Assembly: GCA_001632425.1 (NCBI GenBank)
Contig: KV425552.1
Location: 600,204 to 664,203, forward strand
Direction: 5' to 3'
DNA: 64,000 nt
Origin: Neolentinus lepideus HHB14362 ss-1
Taxonomy: Eukaryota > Basidiomycota > Agaricomycetes > Gloeophyllales > Gloeophyllaceae
The translations under genes were made by a program, and so were the position numbers. The notes below the pieces were generated by a model, which saw only the letters and a program-made list of their open reading frames with translations, was not told where the DNA came from and made no database searches. Below, one piece after another: positions 35,151 through 46,605 of this stretch. The stretch's first letter is position 1, and every line of letters begins with the position of its first letter.

Positions 35151-38100
35151 ATGGGCGACTCAGCGTCTATGGCGTCGAACCGCACTGCGCGAACTCCGGC
35201 AGAAGGCGACAGCACTATTCAAAGACCAGCCCTGAAACACAGTTTCTACGTCTCACGCAGCAATCCCGCAGATGCTCTCTTAGAGCCTTCCTCGTCCGCC
35301 TTGCTCGGATTGCCAGAGTCGCGCCATTCCACCCTTCCTACAGCTGACACAACTTCATATAACGCCCCACCCTGGACACAGCCGTCGCCCTCGTCTACCT
35401 CAGATTCTTCAGGTCAGCGTCCTCCTTTAAGGCGAGCGCTTAGTGACGAAACAAACAGCTCGCTCAGCAGGTTCGATGATTCCTCCTACCTCCTCTTTCT
35501 ACGACCCCGACCAGGCTGTACCCCACGAGGGTCAAAACTACCAGCAGTGGATCGACGCCTTCCACCAGGGACAGATGCAGTACGGTGGTAATGTTCCCAA
35601 CCAGGTGACAGCGCCTAGCTACCAGCAGGGCCCGTCCCACAGCGGTGAACTGCACCCGCCTGTCCATCCCGGTCCTCAGATGCAGAGCCAGTACCCTTAC
35701 GTACCGAACTCACATTACGCCCCGTCCCCGTCCCATGGCTTCGATCAGGACCCGTACCTAGCCAGAAGCGAGAGGAGGGGGACGATCACGGGCCCGAACG
35801 TTGTCTCGCGAACGCAGAATGTGCAAGGGGCGCCCTCCGCAGGTGACGCCTCGGCCAATACTCTCTATGGAGCTATCTCGTATCAGCCAGAGTATCAGAC
35901 GCCCAATCGGTCTCCCAACTCGCCCGCATTTTATTTCCAGATGAACGAGTACAGTCGTCTGCCGGAGAATCAGCAAGCCTCCTTTACCCCGTCGACGCAG
36001 CATACTCCTGATCCCATGTCAGCTTCCACAAACTACACGCCGTCCTCCAGCTATGCCGAATTGCACCAGTCGTCAGTTTCACCCCCGGGGTCGACTTGGG
36101 TGGACGACAGTGTCCAATCGGTGCCGTCCTCACGGTCCGGGAAAAGCGTACCATCGACTTCGACTTCGACATCTAGCCAATCGTTTGCCCGATCTCAGCA
36201 GGTGCCCCAGATCAACACTAACACTGGTGCGCCGCCACGTGTCCCTGGTGGCGAGAGCACCCGAGCGGGACCTATGACAGGGAAGCGGGCGCGTGGCTCT
36301 GCGCCGTCCGCACCTGTGCGAGGCAGGAAGCGCACTCGCAAAGAGGGCGGCGAACCTGTGGACGATAGCGATAGCTCAAGTGACGAGGAAATTGGCGCGC
36401 AGAGTGGAAGAGGAGCTACTGGACGGCCAACAAGATTGTAAGTGGCTTTTCAATTCGTCTCGCAGTCCTTCTCTCCCTTCAATTTTTTTCGGAGGGCGGA
36501 ATATGCGCGGATCTCGGCCAGAGGCTGGGATATCTTTATTTCTCAAATTGTGTGCTCTCCCATTCAGCGACAGCGGTGGATGGCCACTCTTTGTGAACTT
36601 CCGTTCAGACCGCAGTTGTGGTGTGTGTAGGAGGGATCCACATTCAGCGTCAGATCGGTTGGTGTGACACCCCGTCCAACAATGGATATCGCTGCGCCAT
36701 TTGTTTTCCAGAGGTCATTCAGAGGCCGAGGAATGTAACGGAAGCCAATACTCCGAGTTTTCCCAACCGAAGATCAATCATAGAGTTGCTCTTGGTCACC
36801 ATTAATGGAGTGGCTCCTTGGACTCGTGCCTACAAGTGTTTGCTGGCACTCTGCCTCGTGTCCATGTTCGGCTCGTTATCGGTTCTTCGAGAGTATCGCA
36901 GGTTCGCTAGCTAAAGTCCATGTTTTGGACATGGCCAGTAAATTTGCTACATGGACGTTTAGGGGCAGTAGTTGCTATTTTACGCGCCCCATCTTCCGCC
37001 ATGCAGCAATTTTCCAGCCGAGCTCCATATTCTCTCGATGAGGGGCGGGCTCGACTTGATCTATTCATAATACTGCGCACTGCTTTGGCCTCGCTTGTAG
37101 AGGCGGGCTGCACCGCCCCGGGCGTTTCTCATCTAGAGTCGGGGTTACTCTGGCGCCGGATGCCCTCCCTCGCCAATGTGCCCCTCTTCACCTTTTCGAT
37201 TCGCTGTCACCCCTATCTCGTGAACTCACTGACGATGGAATCTCCTTGGAATTGTATAGGCCTGGCGCTTGCACGCATTGCAAGAAGCTGAAGGTACGAG
37301 CCTTGTCTTCCCGCCATCAGCGTCTCGTACTCACAGTTTATCCCACCTTTCCTTTTTGGTGTTCCGGACCTACCTTTTCGCTGCCATCTGACCTCACATT
37401 CATGTTTGTTATTCGCTGATTTATTCCGATTTGGGCTGGGTCATGGACGGCCATTCGCTTCTATCCCCGCGATCCGTTCTTTCTACCTCCGGCGGGTACT
37501 TTTCGCCTGTGTCAACGTTACACTACCCTGCTTGGACGCGCGATCGGGTGCCGGGCGCATTAGATGAAATGTGACTTCCCGAAAAACGAGAATGTGTGCA
37601 AGAGATGCAAGTCCGGGGGACATCAATGCGTAGTGGAGGGAAGGAAGCCCAGAACAGCGCCTAAGTAAGTCACGTCTTCAATAACCTGCCCTGTGTTGGG
37701 TTGCTGTGGTTGCTGTGTTCCTGGATGGACACATTTAAGTACGCCACAGTTTGCAATACTGCGTCACCGGCACTCCCTCTTCGCGATGTCGGCACTTCCG
37801 CGATCGTCATCGCCGACGCGTTCTATCTCATCCCTCTCCTGCGCATCAGACGAGAGCTCATCGTCTTATTCTTTGGTTTTTAGCAAACGGGAATACCTCT
37901 TGGCTCAGATCCGCCAGAAGGATGCTATCATTGAGTCGCTACTCAAGCAGGTTGGTCATATTGTTCCGTATGGATCTTGACAGCCGGCGGTGATCTAACA
38001 CTTTGTATCAGCTTCATAACCCTTACTTGGCAACACCGTTGTCGATCGCATCCTATCGTATGGCTACCTCGCCGTCGGACAAGAACAACCAAGACGTCAT

Positions 38101-40993
38101 CGCTTGGTTGGACCGGCTGCAAGAGTCTGTCCGGACGGCAGGGGGCAAAGGTGGTCCCGCTGCTTTCAGCTTGGCATCTCGTCAGAAAGAGGCAGGTGAT
38201 GAACAAGGGTCTGATTCTGACGACGATCAGGAAGAGATTCAACGGCCTGCACAAGACGATGATGACGACACCACTGGTCCCGCAACGCTGCCTGATACGG
38301 CCGTTCCTCTTGGCCTGATTGCTGACCTGAGTCTTAGTAACACGACTAAGAAAACCAAGAGCAAGAGTAAAGCCCAACTGACAGCCAAGGAAAGGGAAGA
38401 AATTCTTGACGACGATAACGTGGTATGTATTTCCACTCGGCTGCGGCCACAGGCACTTCATGACCTTACTCTCCAGGGTGTCGCCAATGAAACATACTTC
38501 ATGCCCGGGCCGGCTAGCGACCTCGCTATTCGAGCTACTCTTATTGAGCAGCACAGTCCTCCGGAGATCTTGGTGCACGGACTAGTCACGCCGCAGGACG
38601 TGGAGAAACTATTTGATATGTATGATTTATCTTACACTCAGCCGAATAGCACTGACTTATTCTTGTCAGCTTCTATACCAAGATTAACGTGTGTACATTG
38701 TCTCTTATACATTTTTGGAAACTGAAGATCGCAATATAGCCATTCCTGTCCCTCCTCAACCCTCTACTGCACACTCCGAGCACGACGTTTGCGAGATGTC
38801 CCTTCTTGTTCACCGTCAGTGAGTAACGTGTCTCTTTGGAAGCGCGCTGGCGCTTGTCTAACTGTTCTTATCAGTCTGTGCAATCTCTTCACGATTTTAT
38901 CCTGAGAAGTCCGAAATTTATGCCATCGCCATGCATTTTGCGAAGAGTGAAGCTGCGAACGCCCTGATTAACGGATGGAAGTCTGTCGAATTGTGTCAGG
39001 CTTATCTGCTCATGAGTTACTACGCCGTCCCGGCTAAGCGCTGGGAAGAGGACCGCAGTTGGCTCTATACGGGTCTGGCGATTAGGTATGTAAATTGACT
39101 GAACTCGAGTGTCGTACGATGGTTGTGACGCTTTCAATATAGGTTGGCCACGGATCTTAACCTGCATCAAGTGTCTGCGGTGAAATCTACCACCGAGAAG
39201 GCTGCGCGGGAAGTGTTAAACCGCACCAGGACCTGGATGATCTGCTTCAATCTTGACCGATCTGTGGCGACTCAGTTTGGAAAACCGTCGACGATTAAGG
39301 AGGACTAGTGGGTAATTGCAGTTCACCATATGCCATATGCTAATGTTCCACTGCAGCATCACCCGGCATTGTAAAGACTGGTACAAGTCGTCTCCCTACA
39401 GTGACAAGGTATGATCCGTTCCAGGCGTGGCTCGTATAGTTGCTGACGTCTCCATATGATCTCCGCAAGTATGATATCCATATTTGTGCCTATTCTACTC
39501 TCCTTCGGATCGTAGCCGAGTTCCACGAGGCCATCTACTCTGATCCGGATAACCCTACGGGTCTTAACAAGGTAAGATGCAGGTACACATCTGCCACCTA
39601 TTTCCGCAATACTGACAGCTCCTAGAACATTGACTTCCGGGAGGTTACACTGGCCTTTGACCGGAAACTCGAGGACTTCCATGCAGAATGGACCCGGCGA
39701 TTCCGTGAAGATTCTGACGCAACTGGTCAGTTGTCATGTATTCATGCATCGCGTGTCTAACTTCTGGGCCGCAGATCCGGGATGCAGCATCCGCGTTGCT
39801 CTTGCGCCTTTGTAAGTTGCAAATGTAGCCTTGCCGATGTCGCCCGCTCATTTTTCCAGTCTTGTGAATTATTCTCGACTGGTTATGTACTCCTTCGGGT
39901 TCCAGCAAGCCTTTGAGAGGGGTATTGAGCTGAGTGATCAGCTATTCTTTTCTAAGGTAAGTGCAGCTGGCCTGGTACATCGTTTTCAAGACATTTAGCG
40001 TTATTGGATTGCAGTGCTTCGAATCGGCCAAGAACGTGGTGAGAATGATGATCGAGGACCTCGCTCCGAGCGGTTATATGAAATATTCTCCTGATGGTAA
40101 GTTTGTTACTTGCGGAACCGTTGCGGAGACTCATAAAACATGCTGTCAGGGTACTTTGTCTTCGCTGCTTTTGCCTCTGCGTTCCTTCTCAAGGTATGTG
40201 GCATCACTGGCTCTACCGAAATGAGACGCTTACCCTGGGTACCTCAGCTCCTTCGCCCCGAATTTGCAAATCTCTTGACGCCTGAGTCTGAAACGCAGAT
40301 ATTTGACTTGATCGCTCGTCTCATACAAATCCAGAGTTCGCCTGAAATCGCTATTGACGACCGACACACGCCTAAACTCTACGCTCGTTTCTTGGCCGGT
40401 CTCTTGCAGAGACACCGCCGGGATGGAGCCACTAGCGGCCGTCTGCAAATCTACCAGCCGCCTACGTCAGGCAATGTCAGCACGTCTGCTGGATTCGCCA
40501 TTCCTCCGGGTTCTACGGCAACGAGCCAGGTCTTCTCGGTTGCGCCACCACAGCCTGGTTATCAGGATGGCACCCACGCAAGGGGTGTGGCGGGCCGCGA
40601 AGCGAGGCCGCTCACACCTGTCTATGAACCGGAAACCACATACGCTCAAGGCACCGGTCCCATTGATGTGGGCGGATTCGACTCGTCTATGTTCGGCATG
40701 AGCGACCTCAATGGCGGATTCGAACAAGAGATGCTGGCGACGATGCGCGCTATCAAAAATCCGGCGTGGTGGGACAATATGATGATGCCAGGGTATTTGA
40801 ACCGCCACGTTGTACTAGTTGGCTGACGTGAACGTTTTCCTTCGGTTTGCTCCTGGTCAGGTTTTCGTGGTCCAGCAATCCGCCGATGGCCAATGGAGTC
40901 AACGAAATGATGGGTCATGCCCACAACGTTGATCTCAACGGTTACATCAATGGCGTGTCTCATATGAATGCGGCTCCTGTACCCATCGGTTAG
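35151..40993 (+). CDS. Zn(II)2Cys6 fungal transcription factor, PriB-like
   Basis: Twenty exons give 1226 residues: 35151-35412, 35471-36437, 37260-37293, 37564-37664, 37884-37950, 38012-38422, 38477-38619, 38670-38688, 38740-38818, 38875-39085, 39143-39307, 39357-39408, 39440-39571, 39626-39725, 39775-39811, 39860-39956, 40015-40096, 40150-40193, 40248-40792 and 40861-40993. Residues 1-409 are disordered (Ser/Pro/Gln-rich, basic GRKRTRK). The zinc cluster (C-x2-C-x6-C-x8-C-x2-C-x6-C, residues 414-443) is split over two exons, followed by a coiled-coil linker (EYLLAQIRQKDAIIESLLKQ) and an acidic region. The fungal_trans-like middle homology domain follows. It resembles PriB of Lentinula and prtT-type activators. 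The first introns after exon 2 are unusually long (822, 270 and 219 nt). Confidence 0.85.
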
Positions 40994-41798
40994 AAGAACA
41001 GTTGCTGTTCGATCTGTATGAAATGGTTGTGTTTTGCTCTCTTGTGTAGCAGGTGTAATCTTGTACTTTTAACAGGGTGGTATTGTTGTCGTTGTTTTCT
41101 TTCGTCATCTTCGCTCCACGATCTCGTATTGTAGTTTTATCGCTCTATAGACAGGATGTATTGGAAGGCTCATTTGCGTCTAGGATTTTGTGGCGTTGTG
41201 CTTTGTCGCCCGTTGTCCTCTTCCTACATTTGTACACTCGAGCTTGCTAGGGTCGTAGCCAGCCTCTCGTAGCGCGATTGGGGCACTGGAGAGGATGGTC
41301 ACGACCCTACGAACTTACCACCATCGTACTATGTGCCTTTGTCAGGAGCGATCCGGTCTCCACGTCGTGATGACGATTCAAGCTAAGGACAAAACGATAC
41401 AGAAATTGAGATTTCTCCCAACCACCGTACCAAAAAAGGAGTCACCAGCGCTTGAAGCTCGACCACCTCTGTTAATATTTCCCAATTCACCCCAAACTAC
41501 AGCAGATGCAACTTCTATAGACGGATGGATGGATGAGTCGACTGAGTCGAAGGAACTGCCACTGTGGCGCGAGTTACCAAAATCGGTCAATAAAAAATAA
41601 AGACAAATAGCTGTAGAAAGATGAATTTCGTTCTGACAGGCCAGAGACCTTGCTAGTCGCGAGGTGAGGCCAAATGAACATTTTCCTGGTGTAGGTGGTC
41701 CCGCGCGTGTTTGTGGAAGACGTCTAATGTTCTGTCCGTAGCTGCCAGCTGCAGGGTGCAACTCTATAAGGCGGGATAGTCCTCGGTTGTCGGTAACA
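40994..41798. other. Intergenic region
   Basis: 3' region of the regulator (T-rich, 40994-41130) and promoter of GPI13. No gene recognised; the open frame 41295-41600 has no support. Confidence 0.5.
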
Positions 41799-44700
41799 AT
41801 GTTGCTGAAAGGACTGGGGCTTCTGGTCTGGGTATCCTTCGTTCACTTGGCTGGGATATATCTGTTTATCCAAGGTTTTCTGCTTTCTCGTCTCTCGCTC
41901 TCCGACGTTACACAATGCCTTGATGGCTCATGCACAATCCCTCCAACACACAAAAAAGCCGTCGTTCTCATAATCGACGCATTACGATACGATTTCCTAA
42001 CCCCAGAACCCCCCAACCCTCCTTCACCCTTCCATCATGATGTCCTTACTCTCCCTCGCGAGCTCACGGCTGCGAATCCCGGCAAGTCGTTCTTGTTCAA
42101 CGCGTTTTCCGACCCTCCGACGACCACTTTGCAACGTATCAAGGGTCTGACCACAGGGTCTTTACCAACCTTCATTGATATGGGGTCGAATTTTGGTGCT
42201 TCCTCTATTGACGAAGACTCCATCATCCACCAATTGCGGGCGGCGGGGAAGAAGGCGAGTGTTTAATTGCTAACGTCCTGGATACGGACAGTTCATGAAC
42301 GTGGAGAGCCAGATCGCGTTTATGGGTGATGATACGTGGACTATGGTCTTTCCCGACTCGTTCGAGCCGAACATGACATTTCCTTATGACTCTTTCAATG
42401 TCGAAGACCTCCACACTGTAGACGAGGGAGTCATCCGACATCTGTTTCCCCTCCTTGACAAACCAGCTTCCTGGGATTTCATTATCGGTCACTTCCTCGG
42501 AGTGGATCATGCAGGTCATCGACTCGGCCCAGATCATCCTACAATGAAGGCCAAATTGGCGCAGATGAATGAGGTCCTTACTCGTGTAGTAGATCGGCTA
42601 GATGAAGACACGCTTTTAGTACTCCTCGGTGACCATGGAATGGACCGCAAAGGCGATCATGGAGGGGACAGCGAACTCGAGACATCGTGCGGTGTCTGGA
42701 TATATAGCAAAGGTCCAATTCTGTCCAACCCCAGCTCTATGCTACCCCAGTATCTGCTTGAACCAGGAGCCTTCCCTCGCATGACTGAACCGCATCGCGG
42801 GATACAACAAATTGACCTTGTTCCTTCACTTTCTCTTCTCCTGGGCTTGCCAATTCCCTTCAACAATCTGGGTACTGTCATTCCTGAACTGTTCTGGCGG
42901 GACACCCAAGGAAGTCTCTATACTCGTGCTTTGGAGCTTAACGCAGCACAGATTGAAACATATCTGAATACTTATCGCTCCAGTTCCTCCGGAGGAGAAC
43001 TGGACACAGTCTGGCCTGTCCTGCGTGACCAATGGTCTGTCGCAAAGTCAGCGGATCAGGAGGGACGAGTACTCGCGCTCAAGGAATATTCTCGTCTTGC
43101 GCTCAGTAGCTGCCGATTATTGTGGGCGCAATTTAACAAACTTTTCATGGGTCTGGGTCTCGCCTTGCTTGTGTTGGGCGTGATTGCTCCCTGGGCTTTG
43201 TATTCGTGGTTAGCAAGGATACAGGACAGCTATGATGAATCTGTGGACAAACTCTTGACTATCTGTCTGCGAGGTCTGGCCGTAGGGTCCATCTTGGGTG
43301 TTATCGGCTACCTAGGGCTGTACAAAGTTGTGCCTGAAATTGATGCTCTCAATTGGATGCTTTTCGATGCCCCCCTCATGTCATGCATCGCGGTCGTTGC
43401 CTTCACTCGACCGTCTTTCTCCCTCGCATTCTCTCTCTTGAAGTCGATCCCAGTACCACTGATCCTGCACACCCTTGCATTCTTCTCGAATTCCTTCACC
43501 GTCTGGGAAGACCACATCGTCTTGTACCTCCTTATCTCCTCGTTGGTCCCGCTCATCGGGGCAGGAGTTAGAGCGCCGACCTCGCGACTGCGACGCCGAA
43601 TCCTTGGGTTCACCGCGCTTTTCGCCCTCTGCGTCCGACTCATGGCTATAAGTACCGTGTGCAGGGAGGAACAGCATCCGTATTGCCATGTTACCTTCTT
43701 TTCTTCCGCCTCCCTGCCCTCGCCCCCGACGCTGGTGTTAGCGCTGGTGGTACCGATATCCATTGTATTACCTTGGATATGCAAGAGATTCCTCGCGATT
43801 TCAAAGTCTGACAATGGAGTCGCGTCGTTCTTACTGCCATGGATGCTCCCGGCGGTATTACTGGCCGGGAACGGCTATTGGATATTGGAGTGGGTGGACT
43901 CGGTCGAGGTTCTGGGCAATAAGTGGTCGCCGCTCCTGCGGGGCGTCAGAACACTATTGGCCCGGAGCGCCATGGGAGGTGTTCTGCTTGGAGGCCTGTC
44001 TCTTTGGTGGCTGATTCCCTTGTGCATCCGCGTGGACACGACCGCCGGATCTGAGGGGCCTCACGAGGGCAAGGCTGAAACCAAAAATAAACAGGTGACC
44101 GTGTTAGGCTTTGCAAACGCCTTTGGGTCGCCGTATTTCGTATTCTGGATGATCTTTCTGGGTCTTCTATTCGTGGTGACGCAACTGACAGGCCAAGTTA
44201 TGCTCTTATTGGCCACTTTGGCTTTATTAGCATACTTGGAAGTCGTTGACAGCGTCCGGGATGCCAAAGGCCTTACAGCAGCGTTTGCATCTGCGCGGCC
44301 GAGCATTGTGCTCGATTTGGAGAAGGTCAGCGCGCCATTGCAGTTTTCTGACATTGTGCCCCTGTATTTGCTCGCCATTCACACATTCCACGCGACTGGC
44401 CATCAATCAACTATACCATCCATCCAATGGAAGACTGCGTTTGTGCTCAGTTCGACCTTGACGTACCCCTTTTCTCCGGGAACGGTTGCCCTGAACACGT
44501 TCGGACCGCAATTCTTATTGGCCCTTGCTGGACCACTATTGGGCCTGTGGAATTTGCCTCCGTTGCCCCAGCCCGACGCACGAAGGATTGCGGTGAATAA
44601 CACCGTCCGAATGTGTCTGGCGATGATGGTGTGCTTTGGGACACTCCTTTTGGGCAGCGCTGTAAGCGCGGCGTGGTTGCGGAGACACTTGATGGTATGG

Positions 44701-44835
44701 AAGATATTTGCACCCAGGTTCATGAGCGCTGCAGCCCAACTGGTCGCTGTGGATCTTGCGCTGCTGGTTGGATATGGCATTGGTGTGGTCAGGATTGTGA
44801 GGCGTGTCTCAGATATCTTCCGAGGTATGAGTTAA
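41799..44835 (+). CDS. GPI13: GPI ethanolamine phosphate transferase 3 (GPI13/PIG-O)
   Basis: Two exons (41799-42254, 42313-44835) give 992 residues, the usual length. It adds phosphoethanolamine to the third mannose of the GPI anchor in the ER membrane, the link that joins the anchor to protein. After an N-terminal membrane anchor comes an alkaline-phosphatase-like luminal domain: metal/catalytic LIIDALRYDF (Asp60), SDPPTTTLQRIKGLTTG with the catalytic Thr, MGDDTW, HFLGVDHAGHRLGPDHP and LGDHGMDRKGDHGG. The C-terminal half has many membrane segments. The intron 42255-42312 must begin with GC (AAG/GCGAGT) to give the family sequence GKKIAFMGDDTW; a GT start would break the frame or insert extra residues. 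The ATG at 41799 is the first in frame. Confidence 0.92.
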
Positions 44836-45225
44836 TTCCATCAGACTTGGACCTTGTGGATAAGAAGCATCAAGAGTTATTGTATACTGCGATCCGCGTA
44901 ATTATAGACATCATTGGACACTGTTCCCTCACTGCTTTTGTTGGATGACTCGAAGCTCCGTGTTTGGGTGCGGCGTTTACGTGCTGTGGTGCAAGGGCGG
45001 CTGACACGCGTAGAACAAAAGACAATTTACGTCTTGTGACCCGACACTCATAAATGCCGCCTCAAATGCCGGTACTGCCGCCTCCTTCTCCTCCTTCCTC
45101 TATCTCGACTTAACAATAAAATCTCCCTCTAATTATGACCGCCAGCCTCTGATTATTATTAATTCTCTGTTACTTACGCCTCTTTGACACGACTCTGAAG
45201 ACTCTGAGATTTCTCATATATCTAC
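44836..45225. other. Intergenic region
   Basis: Short spacer between GPI13 and the terpene synthase-like gene. C/T-rich run at about 45060-45110, typical of fungal promoters. No gene. Confidence 0.5.
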
Positions 45226-46264
45226 ATGCCGCCCATGGTCAACAGTTTCCAACTTCCTGACCTTCGGTCTTTCTGCCAACCACATTTCGAGCTGCGAGTG
45301 AATCCTCGTTGCAGGAATGCAACGACCTTGTCCGAGTGCTGGATTATGGATAACGGTTTCATGCACCGGAACCAGAAACCAGGACTTCGGGGGGCCAAGC
45401 TTGGCTTGCTCGCCGCCACCTGCTATCCTACCTGCGATCTAGGCCAGCTACGCTTTATCACGGATTTCATGAGTCTGCTGATCTTCTCGACGAAATCGAT
45501 GCAACTCTCTTCGCAGTGAGTGTTTCCAATGCACATCTGTGTCGTGTACTGAGGGTCTGTCATAGATTGTGGCAGAGGCTTTTATATTTCCGCAACCCCT
45601 ATTGGCATGCGCGCTTCCAAGAGCACTTGCATGGCTTCCATGAAGCGCAGGCCCAAATCGCTCGAGATAGGCAACATAACGCCGTCCCCGACCTGGAGTC
45701 GTATATTGAGCTCCGCCGGTATTCATCTGGTCTGGAAATGGCATTCGACCTGATCGAGTACGCCGAGGGTCTCAAGTTGCCGGAGTATGTGTTCGACGAT
45801 CCCATTATGCAAGAGCTCAGACAAAATGCAATTGACATCGTATCCTGGTCAACTGTGAGTGGTGCATCTACGTCTCGGTCTCATTACCATAGAGCTCAAC
45901 AACATGATGATAGGATATCTTCTCATACAGTGTAGACCAAGGACGTGGTGATCAACACAACCTGGTGTCTATTCTTATGGAGGAACGGCACTTGGCTTTG
46001 CAAGGTGCTGTGAATTACGCCGGAAACTTGGTCAAGGAATATATTGAAACGTTTGTCGACAACGAACGCATGCTGCCATCATGGGGCGATGCGCGTATCG
46101 ACGAGGACGTGCGGGTATACGTGCACGGCTTGCGTGACTGGATCGTGGGCTCCATCCACTGGGCCTTCGAAACGGACCGTTACTTCGGGCAGAACACAGA
46201 GGAGGTCAGGACGTTCGGCTGGGTATTCCTAGCACAGTCAGGAAAGGAAAAACACAAAAACTAG
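45226..46264 (+). CDS. Class I sesquiterpene synthase-like gene with damaged catalytic motifs
   Basis: A spliced model 45226-45515, 45566-45854, 45914-46264 is in frame (309 residues) but short for basidiomycete terpene synthases (about 330-350). Family marks are clear: LPDLRSFCQPHFELRVNPRC, DLESYIELRRYSSG, GRGDQHNLV, LQGAVNYAGNLVKEYIETF, GLRDWIVGSIHWAFETDRYFG (the RY motif). The aspartate-rich metal site expected after ITDFMSLL is missing in this frame; one base over, LLDEIDATLFA appears and runs without a stop straight through the supposed first intron into exon 2. The NSE site reads TDIFSYSVD instead of NDxxSxxxE, so both Asn and Glu are replaced. It is probably a pseudogene, or a non-catalytic derivative. 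Confidence 0.75.
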
Positions 46265-46605
46265 CAATACCCTTTCGTCAGTGGTTGTGATCGTCATGGT
46301 TCGAGGGAAGGCGCGCATTTTCATGATAACGTCATTTTATTTCTTCATTTCAGGATATCTTGCTTTCATCAAAACCCCTTACTATTTGTTATCGACTTTT
46401 AGCTTTGTTATAGGATAGGAATTTAGACATAGTTAGTTCGGACACGAGCATGCCTAATTTCTAGCATCATGTATCCATACAAGCACTCATCTCTCCTCGT
46501 CCTGCATCGTGGTAATGTCATCAATCATTCACTTAGCGTGATTCTGTCTACGAAGACCTCGTTGGAGATGGAACAAAGATCAATTTACACAAGAACTGAC
46601 GCTAC
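46265..46605. other. Convergent intergenic region
   Basis: 3' regions of the terpene synthase-like gene and the membrane protein gene. T-rich, no gene seen. Confidence 0.5.

Noticed and set aside
35413..35470. Apparent frameshift in the PriB-like regulator
   Set aside because: A 58-nt intron with GTCAGC...GCAG joins the two frames cleanly (SSG/SMIPPTSSFYD), so no lesion is needed.
45516..45935. Separate gene beginning in the middle of the terpene synthase
   Set aside because: It is the second exon of the terpene synthase-like gene read through the predicted intron.
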